DNA from: Paenibacillus camerounensis
Lineage (GTDB): Bacteria; Bacillota; Bacilli; Paenibacillales; Paenibacillaceae
DNA length: 64,000 nucleotides
Reading direction: 5' to 3'
Assembly (NCBI RefSeq): GCF_000723885.1
Contig: NZ_CCDG010000016.1
Location: 1 to 64,000 of the forward strand
The position numbers and the translations under genes were made by a program. This document shows, one piece after another, positions 53,002 through 63,306 of the stretch. How positions within the stretch are numbered: the stretch's first letter is position 1; each line of letters begins with the position of its first letter. The notes below the pieces were generated by a model. It did not search any database. It was given only the letters and a program-made list of their open reading frames with translations, and was not told the origin of the DNA.

Positions 53002-54189
53002 TCAGGGCGTAACATAGACAGCCTCTTCCGTGCGGGCCTGAGCCCGTGCGGTCCGCATTTCGGCTGTCGCTTCCGCTGTCTTGCCCAGAAGCTGCAATAC
53101 GGCTGAAGCGCAGTTATGCGGCTGCTGGCGCTCCAGGGCGAGCCGGCGTCTGCGCTGCTCTTCAATTCCTTTGTACTCCCGCAGGAGCAGGGAGAACCAT
53201 TTGTCCACTACCCGAGAGTTAAGCTCCTCGGCAAGGCCGAGCTCTACGAAGTACTGGCAGTTCTTTTCTTCCTGCCCGGGAATTGCACTATAGAACAGCA
53301 TCGGAATCCCTTTGGCCTGGCCTTCCGTACAGGTCATTCCGCCCGGTTTCGTTATGAGCAGATCGGAGACGTCCATCAGCTTGTTAATCTCGCTGCTGTA
53401 GCCCAGTATTTTGACGTTGGGATGATTCAGCAGCGGGGTCGAGCGCATCCGGGCTACCAGCTTGTCGTTGCTGCCCATGCAGAAGATCAGCTGAATCTCA
53501 TCCATCCTTGCCGTAAGGGAATCCATCACATCCCGGCCGAACATAAGCCCCCAGCCTCCGCCCATAATCAGAACGGTCGGGATATCCGCCAGCCCGAGCT
53601 CTTTGCGGAGCAGCGTCTTATTGGAACGCTCCCAGAACTTGGGGTGTACGGGAATGCCCGTCACCGTGACAAGCTCCGGTGAAACGCCCCGGCCGGTAAG
53701 AATAGATTTGACCCGGGAGGTGGATACCAGATAACGGTCAGCCTCAGGATTTACCCAGCTGGCGTGTGCGTCATAATCTGTAATTAATGTATAAAGCGGT
53801 ACATCCAGCCCTTGCTGCTTCAGCCTTGCAATGACGGCGGCAGGAATCGGGTGGGAGCAGATAATGAGATCGGGCTTAAGCTGCTCAATTACCTTTTTGG
53901 CACGTGTATAAAAGACCCGGTGCAATGCTGCCCGGGTCAGCCGGCTCAGTGATTTATCATATTGGGTTTTATACATCATGCCGACCAGCTTCGGCTGGCT
54001 GCTGACTGTCTTGCGGTAAGCGGAAAGAATCCAAGGCGCAACCGTGGGATTCAGGAATTTGCCCAGCTCAATGACACGGCACTGGACGTCCGGGCTAAGC
54101 AGTCTGATTCCTTCGGCCAGAGCATAGGCTGCCCCTGTATGGCCCGTACCGAAGCCTTCCGAAAACAGCAGTACTCTTTTCTTTCGCAT
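53002..54189 (-). CDS. MGDG-synthase/UgtP-family glycosyltransferase
   Basis: A 395-residue GT28 enzyme. The MGDG_synth acceptor domain begins RVLLFSEGFGTGHTGAAYALAEGI and contains LIICSHPIPAAVIARL and ITDYDAHASWVNPEADRYLV. The donor domain has LIMGGGWGLMFGRD, LGYSSEINKLMDVSDLLITKPGG and the UDP-binding AKGIPMLFYSAIPGQEEKNCQYF. Related Bacillus UgtP makes glucosyl-diacylglycerol for glycolipids and lipoteichoic acid anchors. A basic, Ala/Arg-rich C-terminus (residues about 340-390) may contact membrane. ATG 54189 is the start; the upstream region is A/T-rich. Confidence 0.88.
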   Translation of the reverse strand: MRKKRVLLFSEGFGTGHTGAAYALAEGIRLLSPDVQCRVIELGKFLNPTVAPWILSAYRKTVSSQPKLVGMMYKTQYDKSLSRLTRAALHRVFYTRAKKVIEQLKPDLIICSHPIPAAVIARLKQQGLDVPLYTLITDYDAHASWVNPEADRYLVSTSRVKSILTGRGVSPELVTVTGIPVHPKFWERSNKTLLRKELGLADIPTVLIMGGGWGLMFGRDVMDSLTARMDEIQLIFCMGSNDKLVARMRSTPLLNHPNVKILGYSSEINKLMDVSDLLITKPGGMTCTEGQAKGIPMLFYSAIPGQEEKNCQYFVELGLAEELNSRVVDKWFSLLLREYKGIEEQRRRRLALERQQPHNCASAVLQLLGKTAEATAEMRTARAQARTEEAVYVTP

Positions 54190-54422
54190 AAGTTCACCTG
54201 CTACTTTCCATTATAGGTAGAATTGCGGGTTCTCCTCTTAGAGCGAATACGAGATACCACCCTGTAAAGTTCCTCTTACATTATACAAGGGTTTTGGCTT
54301 CTTTTCTCACATTATACAAATAAGACGTTATAGGAAAGTTAAAACACTGCAAAAAATAAAATAAAGCTGAGATTCAGGTATTGCCAAGTGAAAGGTAAAG
54401 TGATAAAGTTGGTAATGACCAA

Positions 54423-54447
54423 ATGACCGAAATAGTAATATGGTCAC
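54423..54447 (+). promoter_or_regulatory. Candidate TetR operator O1
   Basis: ATGACCGAA-N8-ATGGTCAC, containing the inverted repeat TGACC-N13-GGTCA, 43 bp before the tetR-like start. An extra TGACC half site lies at 54416-54420. The same 25-bp arrangement occurs at 55101-55125. Confidence 0.75.
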
Positions 54448-54490
54448 GAGCGTGTGGCAGCGATTATTTTTGCAGGAAAGGGAGTGGACG

Positions 54491-55075
54491 ATGGTGGCTG
54501 TGGTAGATCGAAGGCAGCTGGTGCTTCAGGCCGCGACAAAGTGCTTTTCATTATTCGGCTATAAGGCAACGACAATGGATCAGGTCGCTAAGATTGCAAA
54601 TGTCGGAAAAGGCACGATATATACCTTTTTTACGAATAAGGAGCAGTTATTTGATGAGATCCTGCGTGATGTCATCACCGAGATGAAGCATATTGCCGAG
54701 CGGGAGATCAGACGGGATAAGCCGTTTTTTGATAACCTGCACAGGGTACTGGATGCACTGCTTGAATTTCGGGGCGAACACGAGCTGTTCATCAAGCTTT
54801 CCCAGGAAAGTCGCGATTTCGGAACGCCGCAGGCCGGTGACGGGCTCGACAAGCTGGAGAACGTTGTGCTGGAATATCTGGAACGGGAGGTGGAGCAGGC
54901 TATACAGCAGGGGGAGATTAAGCCGTGTGACCCCCAGATTGTATCTATTGTAATGTTCAGGCTGTACATCGTGCTGACCGCTGAGCTGAACAAGGTGCAT
55001 GTGCCTTTAAGCAAGGAGCAGATCAAGGAATATTTTCATCTGTTTTTGTCTGACGGCGTGGCGCAGGCACCTTAA
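54491..55075 (+). CDS. TetR-family regulator (YhgD-like)
   Basis: A 194-residue repressor. The N-terminal HTH (about 8-50) has AATKCFSLFGYKATTMDQVAKIANVGKGTIYTFFTNKEQLF. The C-terminal ligand/dimer domain is helical, ending KVHVPLSKEQIKEYFHLFLSDG. ATG 54491 is chosen for AAAGGGAGTGGACG; an ATG at 54440 overlaps the operator. It precedes a YhgE-type gene, the same order as Bacillus yhgD-yhgE. Identical operator-like palindromes before both genes point to autorepression and repression of the membrane protein gene. Confidence 0.9.
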   Translation: MVAVVDRRQLVLQAATKCFSLFGYKATTMDQVAKIANVGKGTIYTFFTNKEQLFDEILRDVITEMKHIAEREIRRDKPFFDNLHRVLDALLEFRGEHELFIKLSQESRDFGTPQAGDGLDKLENVVLEYLEREVEQAIQQGEIKPCDPQIVSIVMFRLYIVLTAELNKVHVPLSKEQIKEYFHLFLSDGVAQAP

Positions 55076-55092
55076 GGTGCTCCATTTTTTTT
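55067..55092 (+). terminator. Short terminator after the tetR-like gene
   Basis: GCACC/GGTGC stem with TTAA loop followed by a run of eight T residues; the stem starts close to the tetR stop codon. It would separate tetR from the downstream promoter. Confidence 0.6.
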
Positions 55093-55100
55093 GCTCATAA

Positions 55101-55125
55101 ATGACCGAATGGGGAAAATGGTCAC
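55101..55125 (+). promoter_or_regulatory. Candidate TetR operator O2
   Basis: ATGACCGAA-N8-ATGGTCAC, identical in arms and spacing to O1 at 54423-54447 while the 8-base spacer differs (TGGGGAAA versus ATAGTAAT). It directly abuts the -35 of the next promoter. Confidence 0.75.
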
Positions 55126-55153
55126 TTGGTGTTACTGCAATTTTCAGTATACT
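55126..55153 (+). promoter_or_regulatory. Promoter of the yhgE-like gene
   Basis: TTGGTG (55126-55131), 16-base spacer and TATACT (55148-55153), starting one base after O2, so bound repressor would block polymerase. The mRNA leader would be about 75 bases to the ATG at 55236. Confidence 0.6.
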
Positions 55154-55235
55154 AGCAAACTTGTTAACCGGTTTTGCCATAGAGAGATTTATAGCTTTTA
55201 TACAAAGAGCATATGATTATAAGGAGAGAACCAGA

Positions 55236-57590
55236 ATGAAATCTTTATCCGTCTTTATCAAGGACCTGGGCGCTGCGCTTAAAAATCCCAAGGTGCTGAT
55301 CCCCATGTTCGTCGTCCTGTTCATTCCCGTGATGTACAGCGGATTGTTCCTTAAGGCATTCTGGGACCCGTACGGTAAAATGACCGAGCTGCCTGTCGCT
55401 GTTGTTAATGAAGACAAAGGCGCTGATTACGAGGGCGCTAAGCTTACCGCCGGCAGTGATCTGGTGGAGGAGCTTAAGAAGACCGACGGGTTCAACTGGA
55501 ATTTTGTAACCCGTGCAGAGGCAGAAGCCGGACTGGACGATGATACTTACTACATGGCGATTATTGTACCGGAGGATTTCTCTGCAAATGCAACGACTCT
55601 GCTGGATGCAGATCCTCAGCCGGCCAAGATTATTTATGAACCGAATGAAGGGTACAACTTCCTGGCCGGCCAGATCGGCGGAACTGCGGTTAAAGATATC
55701 AAAACAAAGGTGTCGGCCAAAATTACCGAGGCTTATACGTCTTCCGTGTTTGATAAAATAACGGATATCGCCAGCGGGCTCGGCGATGCCGGAGACGGGG
55801 CAACCCAGATTGCCGACGGCGCTGCCAAGCTGGATGACGGTGCGCTGAAGCTGAAGGATAATCTGCTTGTGCTGGCTGAAGGTACCGGCAAGCTGGTTGA
55901 CGGGGTAGCTCCGCTGACCGAAGGTGTAACTGCGCTGAACACTGGTGCAGCAGCACTGGAGAGCGGCAGCAGTACTCTGGCCGGCGGGCTCCAGCAGCTG
56001 TCGGCTGCACATAAGCAGCTCCAGGACGGTGTGGCGCAGACAGCAGACGGCAGCAAGCAGCTTAGCACCGGCCTGAAACAGGCCGAAGCCGGAGCCAAAG
56101 CACTGCAGACCGGTACACAGTCGGCAGTAGACGGAACAACCAAGCTGCAGGCCGGTACACAGTCCGTAGTGGACGGCAGCAGTAAGCTGGCGGCGGGACT
56201 GACCTCCTCCGCTGAAGGCAGCGCCAAGCTGGAAGCCGGACTGCAGGCTTCCAAGGAAGGCAGTGCGAAGGTCAGCACTGCAGCCCAAGCGGTGGCTGAC
56301 GGCCTGCAGCAGCTGGCTAAGGCGAATCCGCAGCTTGCGGCAAGCGCAGACGTGCAGAAGCTGCTGGCGGCAAGCACCGCTGTAGCCGAAGGCACAGCGC
56401 AGCTGGATCAGAGCCAGCAGCAGCTGCTGGCTGGCGCGGTCTCGCTGCACAGCGGCCAGGAGCAGCTGGTGCAGGGGGCAGCCCAGCTGCAGGCGGGAAC
56501 GCAGCAGCTGGATGCCGGGGTTAGCCAGCTGCATGAAGGTGCGCAGCAGCTGAATGCAGGCAGCACGCAGCTGCTGGCCGGGCAGCAGCAGCTCCTGGCC
56601 GGTGCAGCGAAGCTGACGGCCGGCGGCGGCACGCTGTCCGCCGGGATGCAGCAGTTCGGCGCGAAGCTGGACGAAGCGGCCGCAGGCGGCGCGAAGCTCG
56701 CTGACGGCGGTAAGGCGCTGGAGGCGGGCACAGCCAAGCTGCTGGCAGGCACAGGCCAGCTGAGCAGCGGCCTGAGTTCGGCTCTGGACGGATCGAAGCA
56801 GCTCAGTGACGGCGCAGGCCAGCTCAAGGACGGCCTTGATGAGCTGAAGGCAGGCTCCGGCGAGCTCGCCTCGAAGCTGGGAGATGCAGCAGAGCAGACC
56901 AGCACTGTGAACAAGTCGGATGCGCTGGTGTCCATGTTCGCACAGCCCGTACAGATTGAAGAAGTGAAGGTCAGTGCAGTGCCGAACTACGGCACAGGAT
57001 TTGCCCCATACTTCCTGTCACTCGGATTATTCGTAGGTGCGCTGATCTGCACGCTGGTTATTCCGATGAGCAGCTCCGAGGTCATCGGTGCAAGCCGGTT
57101 CAACCGGTTCATCAGCCGGACATTGACCTTTACCATGATGAGCGTGCTCCAGTCGCTGATGGCGGCAATGATTGTGTTGTACGGCCTTGGTCTTGAGGTA
57201 CAGAACGTAGCCTTGTTCTACGCCTTTACCTTCATTACAAGCATCTCGTTCATGTGGATGATTCAGGCGATTGTAACCTGGCTGGATCAGCCTGGACGTT
57301 TCGTAGCTATTGTAATTCTGATCTTCCAGCTGACCACCAGCGCAGGTACCTTCCCGCTGGAGCTGATCCCAGGCTGGATGAAGTTCTTTAACCCGCTGCT
57401 TCCGATGACCTATAGTGTCCGCGGCTTCAAGGCAGCCATTTCAACCGGTAATTACAATGTGATGTGGAGTGATGCGGGTGTGCTGGCCATTTATGGATTA
57501 GTATTCCTGGCGCTTACCTTTACTTACTTCATGACCCGCGGACAGGAGAATGAAATTACTGTAAAAGGTGAACAAGCGTTGACTGTATAA
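55236..57590 (+). CDS. YhgE/Pip-family membrane protein
   Basis: A 784-residue polytopic protein. TM1 lies at about 20-40 (VLIPMFVVLFIPVMYSGLFLK), followed by YhgE_N-type PVAVVNEDKGADYEGAKL. A long external region (about 185-550) is built of repeated short Leu/Gly/Ala units such as DGxxxLxxG and LxAGxxxL. The C-terminal half carries five or six TM helices with the ABC-2-type PLELIPGWMKFFNPLLPMTYSVRGFK. Start 55236 follows TAAGGAGAG. Family members resemble phage infection protein and ESX-like/EsaA transport components; YhgE's exact role is not established. Probably repressed by the upstream TetR protein. Confidence 0.9.
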   Translation: MKSLSVFIKDLGAALKNPKVLIPMFVVLFIPVMYSGLFLKAFWDPYGKMTELPVAVVNEDKGADYEGAKLTAGSDLVEELKKTDGFNWNFVTRAEAEAGLDDDTYYMAIIVPEDFSANATTLLDADPQPAKIIYEPNEGYNFLAGQIGGTAVKDIKTKVSAKITEAYTSSVFDKITDIASGLGDAGDGATQIADGAAKLDDGALKLKDNLLVLAEGTGKLVDGVAPLTEGVTALNTGAAALESGSSTLAGGLQQLSAAHKQLQDGVAQTADGSKQLSTGLKQAEAGAKALQTGTQSAVDGTTKLQAGTQSVVDGSSKLAAGLTSSAEGSAKLEAGLQASKEGSAKVSTAAQAVADGLQQLAKANPQLAASADVQKLLAASTAVAEGTAQLDQSQQQLLAGAVSLHSGQEQLVQGAAQLQAGTQQLDAGVSQLHEGAQQLNAGSTQLLAGQQQLLAGAAKLTAGGGTLSAGMQQFGAKLDEAAAGGAKLADGGKALEAGTAKLLAGTGQLSSGLSSALDGSKQLSDGAGQLKDGLDELKAGSGELASKLGDAAEQTSTVNKSDALVSMFAQPVQIEEVKVSAVPNYGTGFAPYFLSLGLFVGALICTLVIPMSSSEVIGASRFNRFISRTLTFTMMSVLQSLMAAMIVLYGLGLEVQNVALFYAFTFITSISFMWMIQAIVTWLDQPGRFVAIVILIFQLTTSAGTFPLELIPGWMKFFNPLLPMTYSVRGFKAAISTGNYNVMWSDAGVLAIYGLVFLALTFTYFMTRGQENEITVKGEQALTV

Positions 57591-57621
57591 CGATTTTACC
57601 GGAAATTGTCCAAAGGTACGG

Positions 57622-57648
57622 AAGGACGCTCCTACAGGGGCGTCCTTT
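57622..57648 (+). terminator. Terminator of the yhgE-like gene
   Basis: AAGGACGC/GCGTCCTT stem with a short inner CC/GG pair and a TTTCT tail, 31 bp after the stop. Confidence 0.75.
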
Positions 57649-57841
57649 CTGTTTTCATATGCAGAAAAGTCCATAAAAAAGGGTATTTAGTGAAAATGAA
57701 ACTGTGTTGAAGCGTTTTCACTGAATAAGGACTTATTCATAATTAATGCATATTTATTCATTATTAAGTTTTTTTACACTTTCACTCAGTAAAGCTGTAC
57801 CGTAAAAACAATTGTTAATCAAACTCATAAAAAACTTTAAA

Positions 57842-57870
57842 TTGCACTCATGTCAGGTCGATGATAAACT
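57842..57870 (+). promoter_or_regulatory. Candidate promoter of the glutamate synthase gene
   Basis: TTGCAC (57842-57847), 17-base spacer, and TAAACT (57865-57870) with an extended -10 TGA before it, 93 bp before the start. The 373-bp intergenic region is very A/T-rich, with several TTATTCAT-like direct repeats at about 57733-57765 that could be regulator sites; no T-box or GltC gene is seen. Confidence 0.5.
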
Positions 57871-57963
57871 TATATAACCAATCTGGATTGAATAAATATT
57901 AGGCGTTACTCTGAAATATTTTCCTGGATATTAAGGTACAACTTTAGAATAGAAAGGTTGCGT

Positions 57964-60900
57964 ATGATGAGACACACTGAACTGCCCAACAAACAAGGTC
58001 TTTATGATCCCCAGTTCGAAAAAGATGCATGCGGCATGGGCTTTGTCGCCCATATTAAAGGTAAGCCTTCCCATGATATCGTAAGCAACGCTTTGACCAT
58101 GCTCTTTAATATGGAGCATCGCGGCGGCCAGGGAAGCGAGCCGAACTCCGGTGACGGAGCCGGCATTATGCTGCAAATTCCGCACCGTTTCTTTACAGGT
58201 GAAGCCAGCAGACTTGGCTTTGAGCTGCCGGAACAGGGCCATTATGGCGTGGGTATGATCTTTTTGTCTCATAACGAGGAGATCCGCGCCCGTCATGAAG
58301 CTCTGCTCAGCGAGATTATTGCGGAAGAAGGACAGACGGTGCTTGGCTACCGTGATGTGCCTACTTTCGATGAAATGCTGGGTAAAACCGCTAAGGCTGC
58401 CAAGCCTTATGTACGCCAGGTGTTTATCGGCCGTTCGGAAGGCTTTGCTGATGAGCTGGCCTTTGAACGCAAGCTGTTTGTAATCCGTAAGCGTGCAGAG
58501 CTCGCTATCCGTTATGGCGGCGTTGAAGAGGCTGAATCCTTTTATATGCCAAGCATGTCCTGCCGCAAGATCGTATACAAAGGCATGCTGACAACCGAGC
58601 AGGTAGGACAGTTCTACCTGGATCTGCAGAATGAAGAGCTGGAGTCGGCTATTGCCCTGGTTCACTCCCGTTTCAGCACGAACACATTCCCGAGCTGGGA
58701 ACGCGCCCACCCGTACCGCTTCATGATCCACAATGGTGAGATTAATACGCTGCGCGGTAACGTGAACTGGATGCATGCCCGCCAGTCTTTGTTCAAGAGT
58801 GAATTATTCGGGGAATCCATGGGCAAGATCAAACCGATCGTGAATCCGGATGGTTCGGATACGGCAATGTTCGACAATACCTTTGAATTCCTGTATCTCA
58901 GCGGACGCTCGCTGCCGCATGTAGCCATGATGATGGTGCCAGAGCCTTGGAGCAATCATGAGACTATGAGCGACGAGAAGAAGGCATTCTACGAATATCA
59001 CAGCACGCTGATGGAGCCGTGGGACGGGCCGGCGGCAATGGGCTTTACCGACGGCGTACAAATCGGTGCAATGCTCGACCGCAACGGTCTGCGTCCGGCA
59101 CGATATTATGTAACTAAAGACGATATGATTATCTTATCCTCTGAAGCGGGAGTACTTGATATTCCGGCAGAGGATGTATTATACAAGGACCGGCTGAGAC
59201 CGGGCCGCATGCTGCTGGTGGACACGAAGCAGGGACGGATTATCTCCGACGAGGAAGTCAAGGCTTCCATTGCTTCCGAGCAGCCGTACCGTGAGTGGCT
59301 CGAAGAGCATCTGATCGGCCTTGATCAGCTTCCCGAAGCGCCTGAGCTGCCTAATCCGAAGCATGACAATGTACAGCAGCTGCAGCAATCGTTCGGCTAT
59401 ACCTTTGAGGATCTGCGCAAGGTGCTGGAGCCAATGGCCTCCACCGGTGCCGAAGCTATCGGCTCCATGGGCTATGACGCGCCGCTGGCTGTGCTCTCGG
59501 ACCGTCCGCAGCGACTCTACAATTACTTTAAACAAATGTTCGCGCAGGTAACCAATCCTCCGATCGATGCGATCCGTGAAGAACTGGTTACCTCCACAGC
59601 GACTACAATCGGTCCAGAACGCAACCTCTTGAAGCCTGAGCCTGAGAGCTGCCGCCAGATTTCCCTGGACTCGCCAATTCTCTCCAATGAGGATTTCGCG
59701 AAGATCCGCCACGTCCGCCGTGCCGGATTCAAGTCGATGTCCATTCCGATCCTGTTCCCGGCTGAGCTTGGAGCAGAAGGCATGCGAATCGCGCTTGAGC
59801 GCATGAACGAAGCGGCTGACCGTGTAATGGCGAAAGGCCACAATATTCTTATTCTGTCTGACCGCGGCGTAGACCGTGAGAATGCGGCCATTCCGGCGCT
59901 GCTGGCTGTTTCCAGCCTGCATCACCATCTGATCCGCTCCGGATCACGCACCAAGGTCAGCATCCTGCTGGAGTCCGGCGAACCGCGTGAAGTGCACCAC
60001 TACGCGCTGCTGCTCGGCTACGGCGTCAGTGCAGTCAACCCTTATCTTGCGTTTGAAAGCCTGGACGATATGATCGGCCAAGGGCTGCTGCGCGGTATCT
60101 CGCATGAGAAGGCTGTGAAGAATTACATTAAGGCTGCGACGAAGAGCGTAGTTAAAGTACTATCCAAAATGGGGATCTCCACCATCCAGTCATACCGCGG
60201 AGCACAGATTTTTGAAGCGGTCGGCCTGAGCACAGAGTTTGTGGATCGGTACTTTACCTGGACACCTTCCCGTATCGGCGGTATCGGCCTGGAAGAAGTG
60301 GCGGCTGAAGCACTGTCTCACCATAACCGTGCCTTCACCGAGAAGGACGGCAACGACAAGGTGCTGGATTCCGGCGGCGACTATCAATGGCGCAGTGACG
60401 GGGAGGATCACCTGTTCAACCCGCAGACGATTCACCTGCTGCAGCATTCCGTACGCAGCGGTGACTATGCACTGTACAAGAAATATGCGGCCCTTGTTCA
60501 GGGTGAGACCAAGAAACATCAGACGATCCGCTCCATGCTGGAATTCAAGTCCAACAACCAGCCGGTTCCATTGGATGAAGTAGAGCCGGCGGAATCGATT
60601 ATGAAACGCTTTAAGACAGGAGCCATGTCGTTTGGTTCCATCAGTAAGGAAGCCCACGAGACACTGGCTATTGCAATGAACCGCATCGGCGGCAAGAGCA
60701 ACACCGGTGAGGGCGGGGAAGACCCTGCCCGCTTCATTCCTGACGCTAACGGCGATTCCCGCCGCAGTGCAATCAAACAGGTGGCATCGGGACGCTTCGG
60801 GGTAACCTCGAATTATCTGGTGAACGCTGATGAGATTCAGATTAAGATGGCACAGGGAGCGAAGCCGGGTGAAGGCGGGCAGCTTCCGGGCCGTAAGGTA

Positions 60901-62562
60901 TATCCTTGGGTAGCGGAAGTGCGCGGCTCCACAGCAGGTGTAGGTCTCATCTCGCCGCCTCCGCATCACGATATTTATTCCATCGAGGATCTGGCTGAGC
61001 TGATCTATGATCTGAAGAACGCCAATCCGCGGGCCAGCATCAACGTGAAGCTCGTGTCTGAGGTTGGTGTCGGAACGATTGCCGCAGGCGTGGCGAAAGG
61101 CCGTGCCGACATTATCCTGATCAGCGGCTATGACGGCGGTACCGGTGCTTCACCGATGAACTCGATCCGCCATGCCGGTCTGCCTTGGGAGCTTGGACTC
61201 GCTGAGACGCATCAGACGCTTATGCTGAACAATCTGCGCGACCGCGTTGTGCTGGAAACCGACGGTAAAATGCTTAGCGGACGCGACCTTGCGGTAGCGG
61301 TGCTGCTGGGAGCAGAGGAATACGGATTCGCAACAGCACCGCTTGTAGCGGTAGGCTGTATCATGATGCGCGTCTGCCAGATGGATACCTGTCCGGTCGG
61401 CGTTGCTACCCAGAACCCGGATCTGCGCAAGAACTTTACGGGCGATCCGCAGCATGTTGTTAACTTCATGACCTTCGTAGCACAGGATCTGCGTGAGATT
61501 ATGGCAGAGCTTGGCTTCCGCACTATCGAAGAGATGGTCGGACGCACGGATTGCCTTGATGCGGTTCATGCTTCTGACCACTGGAAGAAGAAAGGCGTTG
61601 ATCTGAGCAGCCTGCTGCACACACCGGAGCTTCCGGAGGGAAGCACGCGCTTCCGCAGCAAGTTCCAGAACCACGGTCTGGAAGAAACGATTGACGTATC
61701 ACAGCTGCTTGATCTGGCTGCTCCGGCGCTGGAATCCGGGCAGGCTGTAGAGGTATCTCTGCCGATCACCAACGTCAACCGTGCAGTGGGTACAATTCTG
61801 GGCAGTGAGCTGACCCGTAAGTACGGGGCTGCGGGTCTGCCGGATGATACGATCCGCCTGAACTTCACCGGCTCTGCCGGACAGAGTCTTGGTGCTTTCG
61901 TTCCTAAGGGGATTACAATTACGGTCGAAGGCGACTCGAATGACTATGTGGGTAAAGGTCTATCTGGTGGCAAGCTGATTATCAAGCCGTCTCCTAAAGC
62001 TACCTTTGCTGCAGAAGATAACATCATTATCGGAAACACGGCACTCTACGGCGCTACCGGCGGTGAAGCTTATATTAGCGGTATTGCCGGTGAACGGTTC
62101 GCTGTCCGCAACTCCGGCGCGAACGTAGTGGTTGAAGGCGTGGGCGACCACGGCTGTGAATATATGACCGGCGGCCGCGTAGCGGTGCTAGGTGCAACAG
62201 GCCGCAACTTTGCGGCAGGGATGTCCGGCGGTATCGCTTATGTCTATGATCCGGAGAACAGCTTCATCAAACGCTGTAACCTGGAAATGGTCCTGCTGGA
62301 GCGTGTTGAGGAGGCTGAGGAAGCAGCGGAGCTGCACAAGCTGATCTCGCGTCATGCCGAGCTTACAGGCAGTGCGGCGGCTGGCCGGATTCTAGAGAAC
62401 TGGGAAGCTTCACTGCCGAAGTTCGCCCGTGTCATTCCGAAGGATTACAAACGGATGCTGGAGCAGATCCGTAAGGTGGAGCAGACCGGCCTGACCGGCG
62501 AGGCTGCCCTGATGGCTGCTTTTGAAGCCAATATGCGTGAGCTTGCGCGTGTTGGAGGCTAA
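57964..62562 (+). CDS. gltB: Glutamate synthase, large (alpha) subunit
   Basis: A 1532-residue enzyme transferring glutamine amide nitrogen to 2-oxoglutarate. Domains: class II glutaminase (catalytic Cys in [14 protein letters not shown], residue 23, exposed after propeptide removal), a central domain (about 440-790), the FMN-binding synthase barrel ([27 protein letters not shown] [15 protein letters not shown]), the 3Fe-4S cysteines in [15 protein letters not shown], and the C-terminal beta-helix GXGXG domain. ATG 57964 lies behind AGAAAGG; TTG 57958 and ATG 57967 are alternatives. The small subunit gene gltD does not follow; a terminator and repeat do. Called gltA in Bacillus. Confidence 0.97.
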   Translation: MMRHTELPNKQGLYDPQFEKDACGMGFVAHIKGKPSHDIVSNALTMLFNMEHRGGQGSEPNSGDGAGIMLQIPHRFFTGEASRLGFELPEQGHYGVGMIFLSHNEEIRARHEALLSEIIAEEGQTVLGYRDVPTFDEMLGKTAKAAKPYVRQVFIGRSEGFADELAFERKLFVIRKRAELAIRYGGVEEAESFYMPSMSCRKIVYKGMLTTEQVGQFYLDLQNEELESAIALVHSRFSTNTFPSWERAHPYRFMIHNGEINTLRGNVNWMHARQSLFKSELFGESMGKIKPIVNPDGSDTAMFDNTFEFLYLSGRSLPHVAMMMVPEPWSNHETMSDEKKAFYEYHSTLMEPWDGPAAMGFTDGVQIGAMLDRNGLRPARYYVTKDDMIILSSEAGVLDIPAEDVLYKDRLRPGRMLLVDTKQGRIISDEEVKASIASEQPYREWLEEHLIGLDQLPEAPELPNPKHDNVQQLQQSFGYTFEDLRKVLEPMASTGAEAIGSMGYDAPLAVLSDRPQRLYNYFKQMFAQVTNPPIDAIREELVTSTATTIGPERNLLKPEPESCRQISLDSPILSNEDFAKIRHVRRAGFKSMSIPILFPAELGAEGMRIALERMNEAADRVMAKGHNILILSDRGVDRENAAIPALLAVSSLHHHLIRSGSRTKVSILLESGEPREVHHYALLLGYGVSAVNPYLAFESLDDMIGQGLLRGISHEKAVKNYIKAATKSVVKVLSKMGISTIQSYRGAQIFEAVGLSTEFVDRYFTWTPSRIGGIGLEEVAAEALSHHNRAFTEKDGNDKVLDSGGDYQWRSDGEDHLFNPQTIHLLQHSVRSGDYALYKKYAALVQGETKKHQTIRSMLEFKSNNQPVPLDEVEPAESIMKRFKTGAMSFGSISKEAHETLAIAMNRIGGKSNTGEGGEDPARFIPDANGDSRRSAIKQVASGRFGVTSNYLVNADEIQIKMAQGAKPGEGGQLPGRKVYPWVAEVRGSTAGVGLISPPPHHDIYSIEDLAELIYDLKNANPRASINVKLVSEVGVGTIAAGVAKGRADIILISGYDGGTGASPMNSIRHAGLPWELGLAETHQTLMLNNLRDRVVLETDGKMLSGRDLAVAVLLGAEEYGFATAPLVAVGCIMMRVCQMDTCPVGVATQNPDLRKNFTGDPQHVVNFMTFVAQDLREIMAELGFRTIEEMVGRTDCLDAVHASDHWKKKGVDLSSLLHTPELPEGSTRFRSKFQNHGLEETIDVSQLLDLAAPALESGQAVEVSLPITNVNRAVGTILGSELTRKYGAAGLPDDTIRLNFTGSAGQSLGAFVPKGITITVEGDSNDYVGKGLSGGKLIIKPSPKATFAAEDNIIIGNTALYGATGGEAYISGIAGERFAVRNSGANVVVEGVGDHGCEYMTGGRVAVLGATGRNFAAGMSGGIAYVYDPENSFIKRCNLEMVLLERVEEAEEAAELHKLISRHAELTGSAAAGRILENWEASLPKFARVIPKDYKRMLEQIRKVEQTGLTGEAALMAAFEANMRELARVGG

Positions 62563-62603
62563 ACTTAACCTGCTGTGCTAAGCAGCTTGGTGTAATAAAG
62601 AGT

Positions 62604-62646
62604 AAGGGGCTGTATTCTTCCGCTTAGAGGAGGATACAGCCCTTTT
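62604..62646 (+). terminator. Terminator of the glutamate synthase gene
   Basis: GGGCTGTAT/ATACAGCCC stem with an inner TCTTCC/GGAGGA pairing and a TTTTAT tail, 42 bp after the stop. Confidence 0.85.
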
Positions 62647-63074
62647 ATATACCGGTATAGATGATGCTATCCCTCCTCCCTGATAAACATTTGGTAATGG
62701 ATTAACCAAATTAAAGCAGACCTGTCTGCCCAGCCCAAAATGCAGGAGTGAACGAACAACGGGAAAAATCCCATTAAACATCCCCAAAGTAAGCAGGGAG
62801 AGCGGTAATAGAGGGAAGGATCCATTACTTAGGCAGAACATTACCCGACTAAAAGTTTTGGAGTGAGGCAGTTAAACCAGAGCTTGATGTTAAGTTATTA
62901 AAGGAGGTTCTTCTTAAAATTTCCTATTGATGCAGTGATACCTTCCTATTAAACCGTCTAATAGTTGGTTAGATCTTCCTTTTACCCTTGTTTTCAGGAA
63001 AAAGCCAGGATGTGGTAATATGAAAAATATATAAAATGAAATGCTAAGAATATCAATAATGCGAAAGTAATGGA
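62647..63074. other. 428-bp stretch with no recognisable gene
   Basis: Between the glutamate synthase terminator and repeat copy 3 I see no open frame with an RBS and no RNA gene. It is more A/T-rich than its surroundings, and an isolated AAAGGAGG at about 62899-62906 has no start codon behind it at proper distance. It may be the remnant of a lost gene or the promoter region of the next gene. Confidence 0.5.
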
Positions 63075-63233
63075 GGGGAATTTTGGAACTGTAGGAGCGG
63101 TAGCGACCGCCTGAAAGCTTTTCGCAGAAAAGCTCGCTACGGAAGCATAGGCAGTCTGCGGATTTCCACCGCGAGAGCGGTATATATCAAGAAATCTGCA
63201 GAAGGGCAACGGCTGGAAGTCCAAACATTCCCC
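63075..63233 (+). repeat. Dispersed structured intergenic repeat, copy 3
   Basis: A 159-bp element with ends GGGGAATTTTGG (63075-63086) and CCAAACATTCCCC (63221-63233). It has the AGCTTTT/AAAAGCT hairpin shared with copy 1, a 5' GCGG/CCGC stem, the long stem TCTGCGGATTTC (63155-63166) with GAAATCTGCAGA (63191-63202, one G-U-type pair), and ACCGC/GCGGT inside its loop. It ends 73 bp before the ABC ATPase gene, in the same orientation. Confidence 0.85.
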
Positions 63234-63306
63234 GCAGTTACGGCCTACGCATTATAAAAATTATTAGGACATGTTCATTTTATAACAAAAGAAAGGAAGT
63301 GAAGGT

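Noticed and set aside
55245-56534. A 429-codon open frame on the minus strand opposite the yhgE-like gene
   Set aside because: It lies entirely opposite the repeat region, its product is repetitive Gln/Leu/Ser-rich sequence of no family, and it has no RBS. It is an effect of the coding repeats.
57649-57957. A T-box or other leader RNA before the glutamate synthase gene
   Set aside because: No T-box sequence, specifier loop or terminator/antiterminator pair could be found; the region is only A/T-rich with short direct repeats.
62578-62841. An 87-codon minus-strand gene after the glutamate synthase gene
   Set aside because: It reads through the terminator hairpin, lacks an RBS and matches no family I know.
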